DNA of 64,000 bases, taken from positions 13,578,001 to 13,642,000 of the forward strand of contig CM053813.1 of the NCBI GenBank assembly GCA_028671895.1, written 5' to 3'. Numbering within the stretch: position 1 is the stretch's first letter; each line of letters opens with the position of its first letter. The notes beneath the pieces were generated by a model. It saw nothing but the letters and a program-made list of their open reading frames with translations, ran no database searches and was not told the DNA's origin. This document shows positions 39,316-52,999 of the stretch, one piece after another. Position numbers and translations under genes: made by a program. Origin of the DNA: Oenanthe sinensis (Eukaryota; Streptophyta; Magnoliopsida; Apiales; Apiaceae).

Positions 39316-41135
39316 GTAGGATCATTATTGGCTCGTTTAAACATCAAAACAATTCATAACAATTTGAGGCTTCATTCTTGACTCGTTCGAACTCGGAAAC
39401 AACTTGTAGCTTCATTCCTGACTCGTTTGTACAAGGAAACAACTTGTAAACACTTGTAGGAGCATTATTGGCTCGTTTAAACATCAAAACAATTCATAAC
39501 AATTTGAGGCTTCATTCTTGACTCGTTCGAACTCGGAAACAACTTGTATCTTCATTCTTGACTCGTATGAACTTAGAAAACAACTTGTAAAATCTTGTAG
39601 GAACATTATTGGCTCGTTTAAACATAAAAACAATTCGTAACAATTTGAGACTTCATTCTTGACTCGTTCGACCTTGGAAACAACTTGTAGCTTCATTCTT
39701 GAATCGTTTGAACATGGAAACAACTTGTAAACTATTTTAGGAACATTATTGGCTCGTTTAAACATCAAAACAATTCATAACAATTTGAGGATTCCTTCTT
39801 GACTCGTTCGAACTCGGAAACAACTTGTAGCTTCATTCTTGACTCGTTTGAACATGGAAACAACTTCTAAACACTTGTAGGAGCATTATTGGCTCGTTTA
39901 AACATAAAAAAAATTCATAACAATTTAAGACTTCATTCTTGACTCGTTCTAACATTTGAACAACTTTTAGCTTCATTCTTGACTCGTTAGAACATGGAAA
40001 TAACTTGTAAACTCTTGTTGGAACATTGTTGACTCGTTTAAACATAAAAACAATTCATAACAATTTGAGGATTCCTTCATGACTCGTTCGAATTCGGAAA
40101 CAACTTGTAGCTTCATTCTTGACTCGTTTGAACATGAAAACAACTTCTAAACACTTGTAGGAGCATTTTTGGCTCGTTTAAACATCAAAATACTTCATAA
40201 CAATTTGAGACTTCATTCTTGACTCGTTCGAACTCGAAAACAACTTGTAGCTTCATTCTTGTGTCATTTGAACATCGAAACAACTTGTAAACATTTGTAG
40301 GAGCATTATTGGCTCGTTTAAACATAAAAACAATTTGAGACTTCATTCTTGACTCGTTCAAACTTTGAAACAACTTGTAGCTTCATTCATGGCTCGTTCG
40401 AACATAGAAACAACTTGTAGCTTCTTGTAGGAATATTATTGGCTCGTTTAAACATAAAAACAATTTGAGACTTAATTCTTGACTCGTTCGAACTTGGAAA
40501 CAACTTGTAGCTTCATTCTTGACTCGTTTGAACATGGAAACAACTTGTAAACACTTGCAGGAGCATTATTGGATCGTTTAAACAACAAAACAATTCATAA
40601 CAATTTGAGGCTTCATTCTTTACTCGTTCGAACTCGAAAACAACTTTTAGCTTCATTCTTGACTCGTTTGAACATGGAAACAATTCATAACAATTTGAGG
40701 CTTCATTCTTGACTCGTTCGAACTCGGAAACAACTTGTAGCTTCATTATTGACTCGTTTGAACATGGAACCAACTTCTAAACACTTGTAGGAGCATTATT
40801 GGCTCGTTTAAACATCAAAATAATTCTTAACAATTTGAGACTCTATTCTTGAGTCGTTTGAACTCGAAAACAACTTGTAGCTTCATTCCTCACTCGTTTG
40901 AACATGGAAACAACTTCTAAACAGTTGTAGGATCATTATTGGCTCGTTTAAACATCAAAACAATTCATAACAATTTGAGGCTTCATTCTTGACTCGTTCG
41001 AACTCGGAAACAACTTGTAGCTTCATTCCTGACTCGTTTGTACAAGGAAACAACTTGTAAACACTTGTAGGAGCATTATTGGCTCGTTTAAACATCAAAA
41101 CAATTCATAACAATTTGAGGCTTCATTCTTGACTC
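37730..41135. repeat. Tandem higher-order repeat, period about 1,611 bp
   Basis: Copies are about 37,730-39,340 and 39,341-40,951, with a partial third to about 41,135. Landmarks 38,574 and 38,902 recur at 40,185 and 40,513. The GTTAGAAC landmark is at 38,375 and 39,986. An extra A at about 39,578 (ACTTAGAAAAC) accounts for a 1,610 to 1,611 shift. Numerous private changes separate the copies, for example TCGACCTTGG at 39,668 and CACTTGCAGG at 40,552. Confidence 0.8.
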
Positions 41136-41289
41136 GTTCGAACTCAGAAATAACTTGTAACTTCATTCTTGACTCGTTTGAACATGGAAACAACTTGTAA
41201 ACACTTGTAGGAGCATTATTGGATCGTTTAAACATCAAAACAATTCATAACAATTTGAGGATTCCTTCTTGACTCGTTCGAACTCGGAA

Positions 41290-43420
41290 ACAACTTGTAG
41301 CTTCATTCTTGACTCGTTTGAACATGGAAACAACATTTAAACACTTGTAAGAGCAATATTGGCTCGTTTAAACATCAAAACAATTCATAACAATTTGAGA
41401 CTTCATTCTTGACTCGTTCGAACTCGAAAACAACTTTTAGCTTCATTCTTGACTCGTTTGAACATGGAAACAACTTGTAAAATCTTGTAGGAACATTATT
41501 GGCTCGTTTAAACATGAAAACAATTCATAACAATTTGAGGCTTCATTCTTGACTCGTTCGAACTCGGAAACAACATTTAAACACTTGTAAGAGCAATATT
41601 GGCTCGTTTAAACATCAAAACAATTCATAACAATTTGAGGCTTCATTCTTGACTCGTTCGAACTCGGAAACAACTTGTATCTTCATTCTTGACTCGTATG
41701 AACTTAGAAACAACTTGTAAAATCTTGTAGGAACATTATTGGCTCGTTTAAACATAAAAACAATTCGTAACAATTTGAGACTTCATTCTTGACTCGTTCG
41801 AACTTGGAAACAACTTGTAGCTTCATTCTTGACTCGTTTGAACATGGAAACAACTTGTAAAATCTTGTAGGAACATTATTGGCTCGTTTAAATATGAAAA
41901 CAATTCATAACAATTTGAGACTTCATTCTTGACTCGTTTGAACATGGAAACAACATTTAAACTCTTGTAGGAACATTATTGGCTCGTTTAAACATAAAAA
42001 CAATTCGTAACAATTTGAGACTTCATTCTTGACTCGTTCGAACTTGGAAACAACTTGTAGCTTCATTCTTGACTCGTTTGAACATGGAAACAACTTGTAA
42101 ACTATTGTAGGAACATTATTAGCTAGTTTAAACATCAAAACAATTCATACCAATTTTAGGATTCCTTCCTGACTCGTTCGAACTCGGAAACAACTTGTAG
42201 CTTCATTCTTGGCTCGTTTGAACATGGAAACAACTTGTAAACTCTTATAGGAACATTATTGGCTCGTTTAAATATAAAAACAATTCGTAACAATTTGAGA
42301 CTTCATTCTTGACTCGTTCGAACTTGGAAACAACTTGTAGCTTCATTCTTGACTCGTTTGAACATGGAAACAACTTGTAAACTATTGTAGGAACATTATT
42401 GGCTCGTTTAAACATCAAAACAATTCATAACAATTTGAGGATTCCTTCTTGACTCGTTCGAACTCGGAAACAACTTGTAGCTTCATTCTTGACTCGTTTG
42501 AACATGGAAACAACATTTAAACACTTGTGAGAGCAATATTGGCTCGTTTAAACCTCAAAACAATTCATAACAATTTGAGACTTCATTCTTGACTCGTTCG
42601 AACTCGAAAACAACTTTTAGCTTCATTCTTGACTCGTTTGAACATGGAAACAACTTGTAAAATCTTGTAGGAACATTATTGGCTCGTTTAAACATGAAAA
42701 CAATTCATAACAATTTGAGGCTTCATTCTTGACTCGTTCGAACTCGGAAACAACATTTAAACACTTGTAAGAGCAATATTGGCTCGTTTAAACATCAAAA
42801 CAATTCATAACAGTTTGAGGCTTCATTCTTGACTCGTTCGAACTCGGAAACAACTTGTATCTTCATTCTTGACTCGTATGAACTTAGAAACAACTTGTAA
42901 AATCTTGTAGGAACATTATTGGCTCGTTTAAACATAAAAACAATTCGTAACAATTTGAGACTTCATTCTTGACTCGTTCGAACTTGGAAACAACTTGTAG
43001 CTTCATTCTTGACTCGTTTGAACATGGAAACAACTTGTAAAATCTTGTAGGAACATTATTGGCTCGTTTAAACATGAAAACAATTCATAACAATTTGAGG
43101 CTTCTTTCTTGACTCGTTCGAACTCGGAAACAACATTTAAACACTTGTAAGAGCAATATTGGCTCGTTTAAACATCAAAACAATTCATAACAATTTGAGG
43201 CTTCATTCTTGACTCGTTCGAACTCGGAAACAACTTGTATCTTCATTCTTGACTCGTATGAACTTAGAAACAACTTGTAAAATCTTGTAGGAACATTATT
43301 GGCTCGTTTAAACATAAAAACAATTCGTAACAATTTGAGACTTCATTCTTGACTCGTTCGAACTTGGAAACAACTTGTAGCTTCATTCTTGACTCGTTTG
43401 AACATGGAAACAACTTGTAA
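41290..43420. repeat. Nested repeats of 1,180 bp and 380 bp
   Basis: The block at 41,301-41,900 recurs at 42,481-43,080 (offset 1,180; 41,341 to 42,521, 41,481 to 42,661, 41,661 to 42,841). Within it, 42,661-43,040 is repeated at 43,041-43,420 (offset 380; both start AATCTTGTAG and contain CAACATTTAAACACTTGTAAG and CTTGTATCTTC). 380 bp equals two full monomers plus a shortened 100-bp one. Small differences (CTTCTTTCTTG near 43,101, CAGTTTGAGG near 42,811) show the copies are not artefactually identical. Confidence 0.8.
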
Positions 43421-43520
43421 AATCTTGTAGGAACATTATTGGCTCGTTTAAACATAAAAACAATTCGTAACAATTTGAGACTTCATTCTTGACTCGTTCG
43501 AACTTGGAAACAACTTGTAG

Positions 43521-45320
43521 CTTCATTCTTGACTCGTTTGAACATGGAAACAACTTGTAAACTCTTGTACGAACATTATTGGTTCATTTTAACATGAAAA
43601 CAATTCATAACAATTTGAGGCTTCATTCTTGACTCGTTCGAACTCGGAAACAACTTGTAGCTTCATTCCTGACTCGTTTGTACAAGGAAACAACTTGTAA
43701 ACAAACACTTGTAGGAGCATTATTGGCTCGTTTAAACATCAAAACAATTCATAACAATTTGAGGCTTCATTCTTGACTCGTTCGAACTCGGAAACAACTT
43801 GTAGCTTCATTCCTGACTCGTTTGTACAAGGAAACAACTTGTAAACACTTGTAGGAGCATTATTGGCTCGTTTAAACATCAAAACAATTCATAACAATTT
43901 GAGGCTTCATTCTTGACTCGTTCGAACTCGGAAACAACTTGTATCTTCATTCTTGACTCGTATGAACTTAGAAACAACTTGTAAAATCTTGTAGGAACAT
44001 TATTGGCTCGTTTAAACATAAAAACAATTCGTAACAATTTGAGACTTCATTCTTGACTCGTTCGAACTTGGAAACAACTTGTAGCTTCATTCTTGACTCG
44101 TTTGAACATGGAAACAACTTGTAAACTATTGTAGGAACATTATTGGCTCGTTTAAACATCAAAACAATTCATAACAATTTGAGGATTCCTTCTTGACTCG
44201 TTCGAACTCGGAAACAACTTGTAGCTTCATTCTTGACTCGTTTGAACATGGAAACAACTTCTAAACACTTGTAGGAGCATTATTGGCTCGTTTAAACATA
44301 AAAAAAATTCATAACAATTTAAGACTTCATTCTTGACTCGTTCTAACATTGGAACAACTTTTAGCTTCATTCTTGACTCGTTAGAACATGGAAACAACTT
44401 GTAAACTCTTGTTGGAACATTGTTGACTCGTTTAAACATCAAAACAATTCATAACAATTTGAGGATTCCTTCTTGACTCGTTCGAACTCGAAAACAACTT
44501 TTAGCTTCATTCTTGACTCGTTTGAACATGAAAACAACTTCTAAACACTTGTAGGAGCATTTTTGGCTCGTTTAAACATCAAAATACTTCATAACAATTT
44601 GAGACTTCATTCTTGACTCGTTCGAACTCGAAAACAACTTGTAGCTTCATTCTTGTGTCATTTGAACATGGAAACAACTTGTAAACATTTGTAGGAGCAT
44701 TATAGGCTCGTTTAAACATAAAAATAATTTGAGACTTCATTCTTGACTCGTTCGAACTTTGAAACAACTTGTAGCTTCATTCATGGCTCGTTCGAACATA
44801 GAAACAACTTGTAAACTCTTGTAGGAACATTATTGGCTCGTTTAAACATAAAAACAATTTGAGACTTAATTCTTGACTCGTTCGAACTTGGAAACAACTT
44901 GTAGCTTCATTCTTGACTCGTTTGAACATGGAAACAACTTGTAAACACTTGTAGGAGCATTATTGGATCGTTTAAACAACAAAACAATTCATAACAATTT
45001 GAGGCTTCATTCTTTACTCGTTCGAACTCGAAAACAACTTTTAGCTTTATTCTTGACTCGTTTGAACATGGAAACAATTCATAACAATTTGAGGCTTCAT
45101 TTTTGACTCGTTCGAACTCGGAAACAACTTGTAGCTTCATTATTGAATCGTTTAAACATGGAACCAACTTCTAAACACTTGTAGGAGCATTATTGGCTCG
45201 TTTAAACATCAAAATAATTCTTAACAATTTGAGACTCTATTCTTGAGTCGTTTGAACTCGAAAACAACTTGTAGCTTCATTCCTCACTCGTTTGAACATG
45301 GAAACAACTTCTAAACACTT
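43521..45320. repeat. 1.8-kb block, copy 2 of a pair about 6,005 bp apart
   Basis: Partner of 37,520-39,315. It carries the last GTTAGAAC landmark of the array (44,380); I saw none to the right of it. A 4-bp insertion near 43,704 is one of the few indels in the array that is not close to 10 bp. Confidence 0.8.
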
Positions 45321-46089
45321 GTAGGAGCATTATTGGCTTGTTTAAATATCAAAATAATTCATAACAATTTGAGGCTTTATTTTTGAGACGTTCGAATTCG
45401 AAAACAACTTGTAGCTTCATTCTGGTCTCGTTTGAACATGGAAACAACTTGTAAACTGTTGTAGGAACATTATTGGCTCGTTTAAACATCAAAACAATTC
45501 ATAACAATTTGAGGATTCCTTCTTGACTCGTTCGAACTCGGAAACAACTTGTATCTTCATTCTTGACTCGTTCAAAATGTGAAACAACTTGTAGCTTCAT
45601 TCTTGGCTCGTTTGAACATGGAAACAACTTGTAAACTCTTGTAGGAACATTATTGGCTCGTTCACACATCAAAATAATTCATAACAATTTGAAGCTTCAT
45701 TCTTGACTCGTTCGAACTCAGAAACAACTTGTAGCTTCATTCTTGACTCGTTTGAACATGGAAACAACATTTAAACACTTGTAAGAGCAATATTGGCTCG
45801 TTTAAACATCAAAACAATTCATAACAATTTGAGACTTCATTCTTGACTCGTTCGAACTCGAAAACAACTTTTAGCTTCATTCTTGACTCGTTTGAACATG
45901 GAAACTTGTAAACTCTTGTACGAACATTATTGGTTCATTTTAACATGAAAACAATTCATAACAATTTGAGGCTTCATTCTTGACTCGTTCGAACTCGGAA
46001 ACAACTTGTAGCTTCATTCCTGACTCGTTTGTACAAGGAAACAACTTGTAAACACTTGTAGGATCATTATTGGCTCGTTTAAACATCAA

Positions 46090-49000
46090 AACAATTCATA
46101 ACAATTTGAGGCTTCATTCTTGACTCGTTCGAACTCGGAAACAACTTGTAGCTTCATTCCTGACTCGTTTGTACAAGGAAACAACTTGTAAACACTTGTA
46201 GGAGCATTATTGGCTCGTTTAAACATCAAAACAATTCATAACAATTTGAGGCTTCATTCTTGACTCGTTCGAACTCGGAAACAACTTGTATCTTCATTCT
46301 TGACTCGTATGAACTTAGAAACAACTTGTAAAATCTTGTAGGAATATTATTGGCTCGTTTAAATATGAAAACAATTCATAACAATTTGAGACTTCATTCT
46401 TGATTCGTTTGAACATGGAAACAACATTTAAACACTTGTAAGATAAATATTGGCTCGTTTAAACATCAAAACAATTCATAACAATTTGAGACTTCATTCT
46501 TGACTCGTTCGAACTCGAAAACAACTTTTAGCTTCATTCTTGACTCGTTTGAACATGGAAACAACTTGTAAACTCTTGTACGAACATTATTGGTTCATTT
46601 TAACATGAAAACAATTCATAACAATTTGAGGCTTCATTCTTGACTCGTTCGAACTCGGAAACAACTTGTAGCTTCATTCCTGACTCGTTTGTACAAGGAA
46701 ACAACTTGTAAACACTTGTAGGATCATTATTGGCTCGTTTAAACATCAAAACAATTCATAACAATTTGAGGCTTCATTCTTGACTCGTTCGAACTCGGAA
46801 ACAACTTGTAGCTTCATTCCTGACTCGTTTGTACAAGGAAACAACTTGTAAACACTTGTAGGAGCATTATTGGCTCGTTTAAACATCAAAACAATTCATA
46901 ACAATTTGAGGCTTCATTCTTGACTCGTTCGAACTCGGAAACAACTTGTATATTCATTCTTGACTCGTATGAACTTAGAAACAACTTGTAAAATCTTGTA
47001 GGAACATTATTGGCTCGTTTAAATATGAAAACAATTCATAACAATTTGAGACTTCATTCTTGACTCGTTTGAACATGGAAACAACATTTAAACACTTGTA
47101 AGAGCAATATTGGCTCGTTTAAACATCAAAACAATTCATAACAATTTGAGACTTCATTCTTGACTCGTTCGAACTCGAAAACAACTTGTAGCTTCATTCA
47201 TGGCTCGTTCGAACATAGAAACAACTTGTAAACTCTTGTAGGAACATTATTGGCTCGTTTAAACATAAAAACAATTTGAGACTTAATTCTTGACTCGTTC
47301 GAACTTGGAAACAACTTGTAGCTTCATTCTTGACTCGTTTGAACATGGAAACAACTTGTAAACACTTGTAGGAGCATTATTGGATCGTTTAAACAACAAA
47401 ACAATTCATAACAATTTGAGGCTTCATTCTTTACTCGTTCGAACTCGAAAACAACTTTTAGCTTTATTCTTGACTCGTTTGAACATGGAAACAATTCATA
47501 ACAATTTGAGGCTTCATTTTTGACTCGTTCGAACTCGGAAACAACTTGTAGCTTCATTATTGACTCGTTTAAACATGGAACCAACTTCTAAACACTTGTA
47601 GGAGCATTATTGGCTCGTTTAAACATCAAAATAATTCTTAACAATTTGAGACTCTATTCTTGAGTCGTTTGAACTCGAAAACAACTTGTAGCTTCATTCC
47701 TCACTCGTTTGAACATGGAAACAACTTCTAAACACTTGTAGGAGCATTATTGGCTTGTTTAAATATCAAAATAATTCATAACAATTTGAGGCTTTATTTT
47801 TGAGACGTTCGAATTCGAAAACAACTTTTAGCTTCATTCTTGACTCGTTTGAACATGGAAACAACATTTAAACACTTGTAAGAGCAATATTGGCTCGTTT
47901 AAACATCAAAACAATTCATAACAATTTGAGACTTCATTCTTGACTCGTTCTAACTCGAAAACAACTTTTAGCTTCATTCTTGACTCGTTTGAACATGGAA
48001 ACAACTTGTAAACTCTTGTACGAACATTATTGGTTCATTTTAACATGAAAACAATTCATAACAATTTGAGGCTTCATTCTTGACTCGTTCGAACTCGGAA
48101 ACAACTTGTAGCTTCATTCCTGACTCGTTTGTACAAGGAAACAACTTGTAAACACTTGTAGGATCATTATTGGCTCGTTTAAACATCAAAACAATTCATA
48201 ACAATTTGAGGCTTCATTCTTGACTCGTTCGAACTCGGAAACAACTTGTAGCTTCATTCCTGACTCGTTTGTACAAGGAAACAACTTGTAAACACTTGTA
48301 GGAGCATTATTGGCTCGTTTAAACATCAAAACAATTCATAACAATTTGAGGCTTCATTCTTGACTCGTTCGAACTCGGAAACAACTTGTATCTTCATTCT
48401 TGACTCGTATGAACTTAGAAACAACTTGTAAAATCTTGTAGGAACATTATTGGCTCGTTTAAATATGAAAACAATTCATAACAATTTGAGACTTCATTCT
48501 TGACTCGTTTGAACATGGAAACAACATTTAAACACTTGTAAGAGCAATATTGGCTCGTTTAAACATCAAAACAATTCATAACAATTTGAGACTTCATTCT
48601 TGACTCGTTCGAACTCGAAAACAACTTGTAGCTTCATTCATGGCTCGTTCGAACATAGAAACAACTTGTAAACTCTTGTAGGAACATTATTGGCTCGTTT
48701 AAACATAAAAACAATTTGAGACTTAATTCTTGACTCGTTCGAACTTGGAAACAACTTGTAGCTTCATTCTTGACTCGTTTGAACATGGAAACAACTTGTA
48801 AACACTTGTAGGAGCATTATTGGATCGTTTAAACAACAAAACAATTCATAACAATTTGAGGCTTCATTCTTTACTCGTTCGAACTCGAAAACAACTTTTA
48901 GCTTTATTCTTGACTCGTTTGAACATGGAAACAATTCATAACAATTTGAGGCTTCATTTTTGACTCGTTCGAACTCGGAAACAACTTGTAGCTTCATTAT

Positions 49001-52000
49001 TGACTCGTTTAAACATGGAACCAACTTCTAAACACTTGTAGGAGCATTATTGGCTCGTTTAAACATCAAAATAATTCTTAACAATTTGAGACTCTATTCT
49101 TGAGTCGTTTGAACTCGAAAACAACTTGTAGCTTCATTCCTCACTCGTTTGAACATGGAAACAACTTCTAAACACTTGTAGGAGCATTATTGGCTTGTTT
49201 AAATATCAAAATAATTCATAACAATTTGAGGCTTTATTTTTGAGACGTTCGAATTCGAAAACAACTTTTAGCTTCATTCTTGACTCGTTTGAACATGGAA
49301 ACAACATTTAAACACTTGTAAGAGCAATATTGGCTCGTTTAAACATCAAAACAATTCATAACAATTTGAGACTTCATTCTTGACTCGTTCTAACTCGAAA
49401 ACAACTTTTAGCTTCATTCTTGACTCGTTTGAACATGGAAACAACTTGTAAACTCTTGTACGAACATTATTGGTTCATTTTAACATGAAAACAATTCATA
49501 ACAATTTGAGGCTTCATTCTTGACTCGTTCGAACTCGGAAACAACTTGTAGCTTCATTCCTGACTCGTTTGTACAAGGAAACAACTTGTAAACACTTGTA
49601 GGAGCATTATTGGCTCGTTTAAACATCAAAACAATTCATAACAATTTGAGGCTTCATTCTTGACTCGTTCGAACTCGGAAACAACTTGTATCTTCATTCT
49701 TGACTCGTATGAACTTAGAAACAACTTGTAAAATCTTGTAGGAATATTATTGGCTCGTTTAAATATGAAAACAATTCATAACAATTTGAGACTTCATTCT
49801 TGATTCGTTTGAACATGGAAACAACATTTAAACACTTGTAAGATAAATATTGGCTCGTTTAAACATCAAAACAATTCATAACAATTTGAGACTTCATTCT
49901 TGACTCGTTCGAACTCGAAAACAACTTTTAGCTTCATTCTTGACTCGTTTGAACATGGAAACAACTTGTAAACTCTTGTACGAACATTATTGGTTCATTT
50001 TAACATGAAAACAATTCATAACAATTTGAGGCTTCATTCTTGACTCGTTCGAACTCGGAAACAACTTGTAGCTTCATTCCTGACTCGTTTGTACAAGGAA
50101 ACAACTTGTAAACACTTGTAGGATCATTATTGGCTCGTTTAAACATCAAAACAATTCATAACAATTTGAGGCTTCATTCTTGACTCGTTCGAACTCGGAA
50201 ACAACTTGTAGCTTCATTCCTGACTCGTTTGTACAAGGAAACAACTTGTAAACACTTGTAGGAGCATTATTGGCTCGTTTAAACATCAAAACAATTCATA
50301 ACAATTTGAGGCTTCATTCTTGACTCGTTCGAACTCGGAAACAACTTGTATATTCATTCTTGACTCGTATGAACTTAGAAACAACTTGTAAAATCTTGTA
50401 GGAACATTATTGGCTCGTTTAAATATGAAAACAATTCATAACAATTTGAGACTTCATTCTTGACTCGTTTGAACATGGAAACAACATTTAAACACTTGTA
50501 AGAGCAATATTGGCTCGTTTAAACATCAAAACAATTCATAACAATTTGAGACTTCATTCTTGACTCGTTCGAACTCGAAAACAACTTGTAGCTTCATTCA
50601 TGGCTCGTTCGAACATAGAAACAACTTGTAAACTCTTGTAGGAACATTATTGGCTCGTTTAAACATAAAAACAATTTGAGACTTAATTCTTGACTCGTTC
50701 GAACTTGGAAACAACTTGTAGCTTCATTCTTGACTCGTTTGAACATGGAAACAACTTGTAAACACTTGTAGGAGCATTATTGGATCGTTTAAACAACAAA
50801 ACAATTCATAACAATTTGAGGCTTCATTCTTTACTCGTTCGAACTCGAAAACAACTTTTAGCTTTATTCTTGACTCGTTTGAACATGGAAACAATTCATA
50901 ACAATTTGAGGCTTCATTTTTGACTCGTTCGAACTCGGAAACAACTTGTAGCTTCATTATTGACTCGTTTAAACATGGAACCAACTTCTAAACACTTGTA
51001 GGAGCATTATTGGCTCGTTTAAACATCAAAATAATTCTTAACAATTTGAGACTCTATTCTTGAGTCGTTTGAACTCGAAAACAACTTGTAGCTTCATTCC
51101 TCACTCGTTTGAACATGGAAACAACTTCTAAACACTTGTAGGAGCATTATTGGCTTGTTTAAATATCAAAATAATTCATAACAATTTGAGGCTTTATTTT
51201 TGAGACGTTCGAATTCGAAAACAACTTTTAGCTTCATTCTTGACTCGTTTGAACATGGAAACAACATTTAAACACTTGTAAGAGCAATATTGGCTCGTTT
51301 AAACATCAAAACAATTCATAACAATTTGAGACTTCATTCTTGACTCGTTCTAACTCGAAAACAACTTTTAGCTTCATTCTTGACTCGTTTGAACATGGAA
51401 ACAACTTGTAAACTCTTGTACGAACATTATTGGTTCATTTTAACATGAAAACAATTCATAACAATTTGAGGCTTCATTCTTGACTCGTTCGAACTCGGAA
51501 ACAACTTGTAGCTTCATTCCTGACTCGTTTGTACAAGGAAACAACTTGTAAACACTTGTAGGATCATTATTGGCTCGTTTAAACATCAAAACAATTCATA
51601 ACAATTTGAGGCTTCATTCTTGACTCGTTCGAACTCGGAAACAACTTGTAGCTTCATTCCTGACTCGTTTGTACAAGGAAACAACTTGTAAACACTTGTA
51701 GGAGCATTATTGGCTCGTTTAAACATCAAAACAATTCATAACAATTTGAGGCTTCATTCTTGACTCGTTCGAACTCGGAAACAACTTGTATCTTCATTCT
51801 TGACTCGTATGAACTTAGAAACAACTTGTAAAATCTTGTAGGAACATTATTGGCTCGTTTAAATATGAAAACAATTCATAACAATTTGAGACTTCATTCT
51901 TGACTCGTTTGAACATGGAAACAACATTTAAACACTTGTAAGAGCAATATTGGCTCGTTTAAACATCAAAACAATTCATAACAATTTGAGACTTCATTCT

Positions 52001-52990
52001 TGACTCGTTCGAACTCGAAAACAACTTGTAGCTTCATTCATGGCTCGTTCGAACATAGAAACAACTTGTAAACTCTTGTAGGAACATTATTGGCTCGTTT
52101 AAACATAAAAACAATTTGAGACTTAATTCTTGACTCGTTCGAACTTGGAAACAACTTGTAGCTTCATTCTTGACTCGTTTGAACATGGAAACAACTTGTA
52201 AACACTTGTAGGAGCATTATTGGATCGTTTAAACAACAAAACAATTCATAACAATTTGAGGCTTCATTCTTTACTCGTTCGAACTCGAAAACAACTTTTA
52301 GCTTTATTCTTGACTCGTTTGAACATGGAAACAATTCATAACAATTTGAGGCTTCATTTTTGACTCGTTCGAACTCGGAAACAACTTGTAGCTTCATTAT
52401 TGACTCGTTTAAACATGGAACCAACTTCTAAACACTTGTAGGAGCATTATTGGCTCGTTTAAACATCAAAATAATTCTTAACAATTTGAGACTCTATTCT
52501 TGAGTCGTTTGAACTCGAAAACAACTTGTAGCTTCATTCCTCACTCGTTTGAACATGGAAACAACTTCTAAACACTTGTAGGAGCATTATTGGCTTGTTT
52601 AAATATCAAAATAATTCATAACAATTTGAGGCTTTATTTTTGAGACGTTCGAATTCGAAAACAACTTTTAGCTTCATTCTTGACTCGTTTGAACATGGAA
52701 ACAACATTTAAACACTTGTAAGAGCAATATTGGCTCGTTTAAACATCAAAACAATTCATAACAATTTGAGACTTCATTCTTGACTCGTTCTAACTCGAAA
52801 ACAACTTTTAGCTTCATTCTTGACTCGTTTGAACATGGAAACAACTTGTAAACTCTTGTACGAACATTATTGGTTCATTTTAACATGAAAACAATTCATA
52901 ACAATTTGAGGCTTCATTCTTGACTCGTTCGAACTCGGAAACAACTTGTAGCTTCATTCCTGACTCGTTTGTACAAGGAAACAACTTGTA
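46090..52990. repeat. 3,400-bp tandem duplication with internal 1,440-bp repeat
   Basis: Copy 1 is about 46,090-49,490 and copy 2 about 49,491-52,890, with about 100 bp of a third copy. Landmarks 47,324 and 48,764 recur at 50,724 and 52,164, 3,400 bp on. The rare variants AGATAAATAT (46,441 and 49,841) and CTTGTATATTC (46,947 and 50,347) are shared by both copies. Inside each copy a 1,440-bp unit is doubled (47,324 to 48,764; 50,724 to 52,164), so spacing alternates 1,440, 1,960, 1,440. I saw no mismatch in the lines compared. Third-copy identity ends where 52,990 has GGATCATTATT and copy 2 GGAGCATTATT. A recent expansion or an assembly duplication. Confidence 0.9.
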
Positions 52991-52999
52991 AACACTTGT

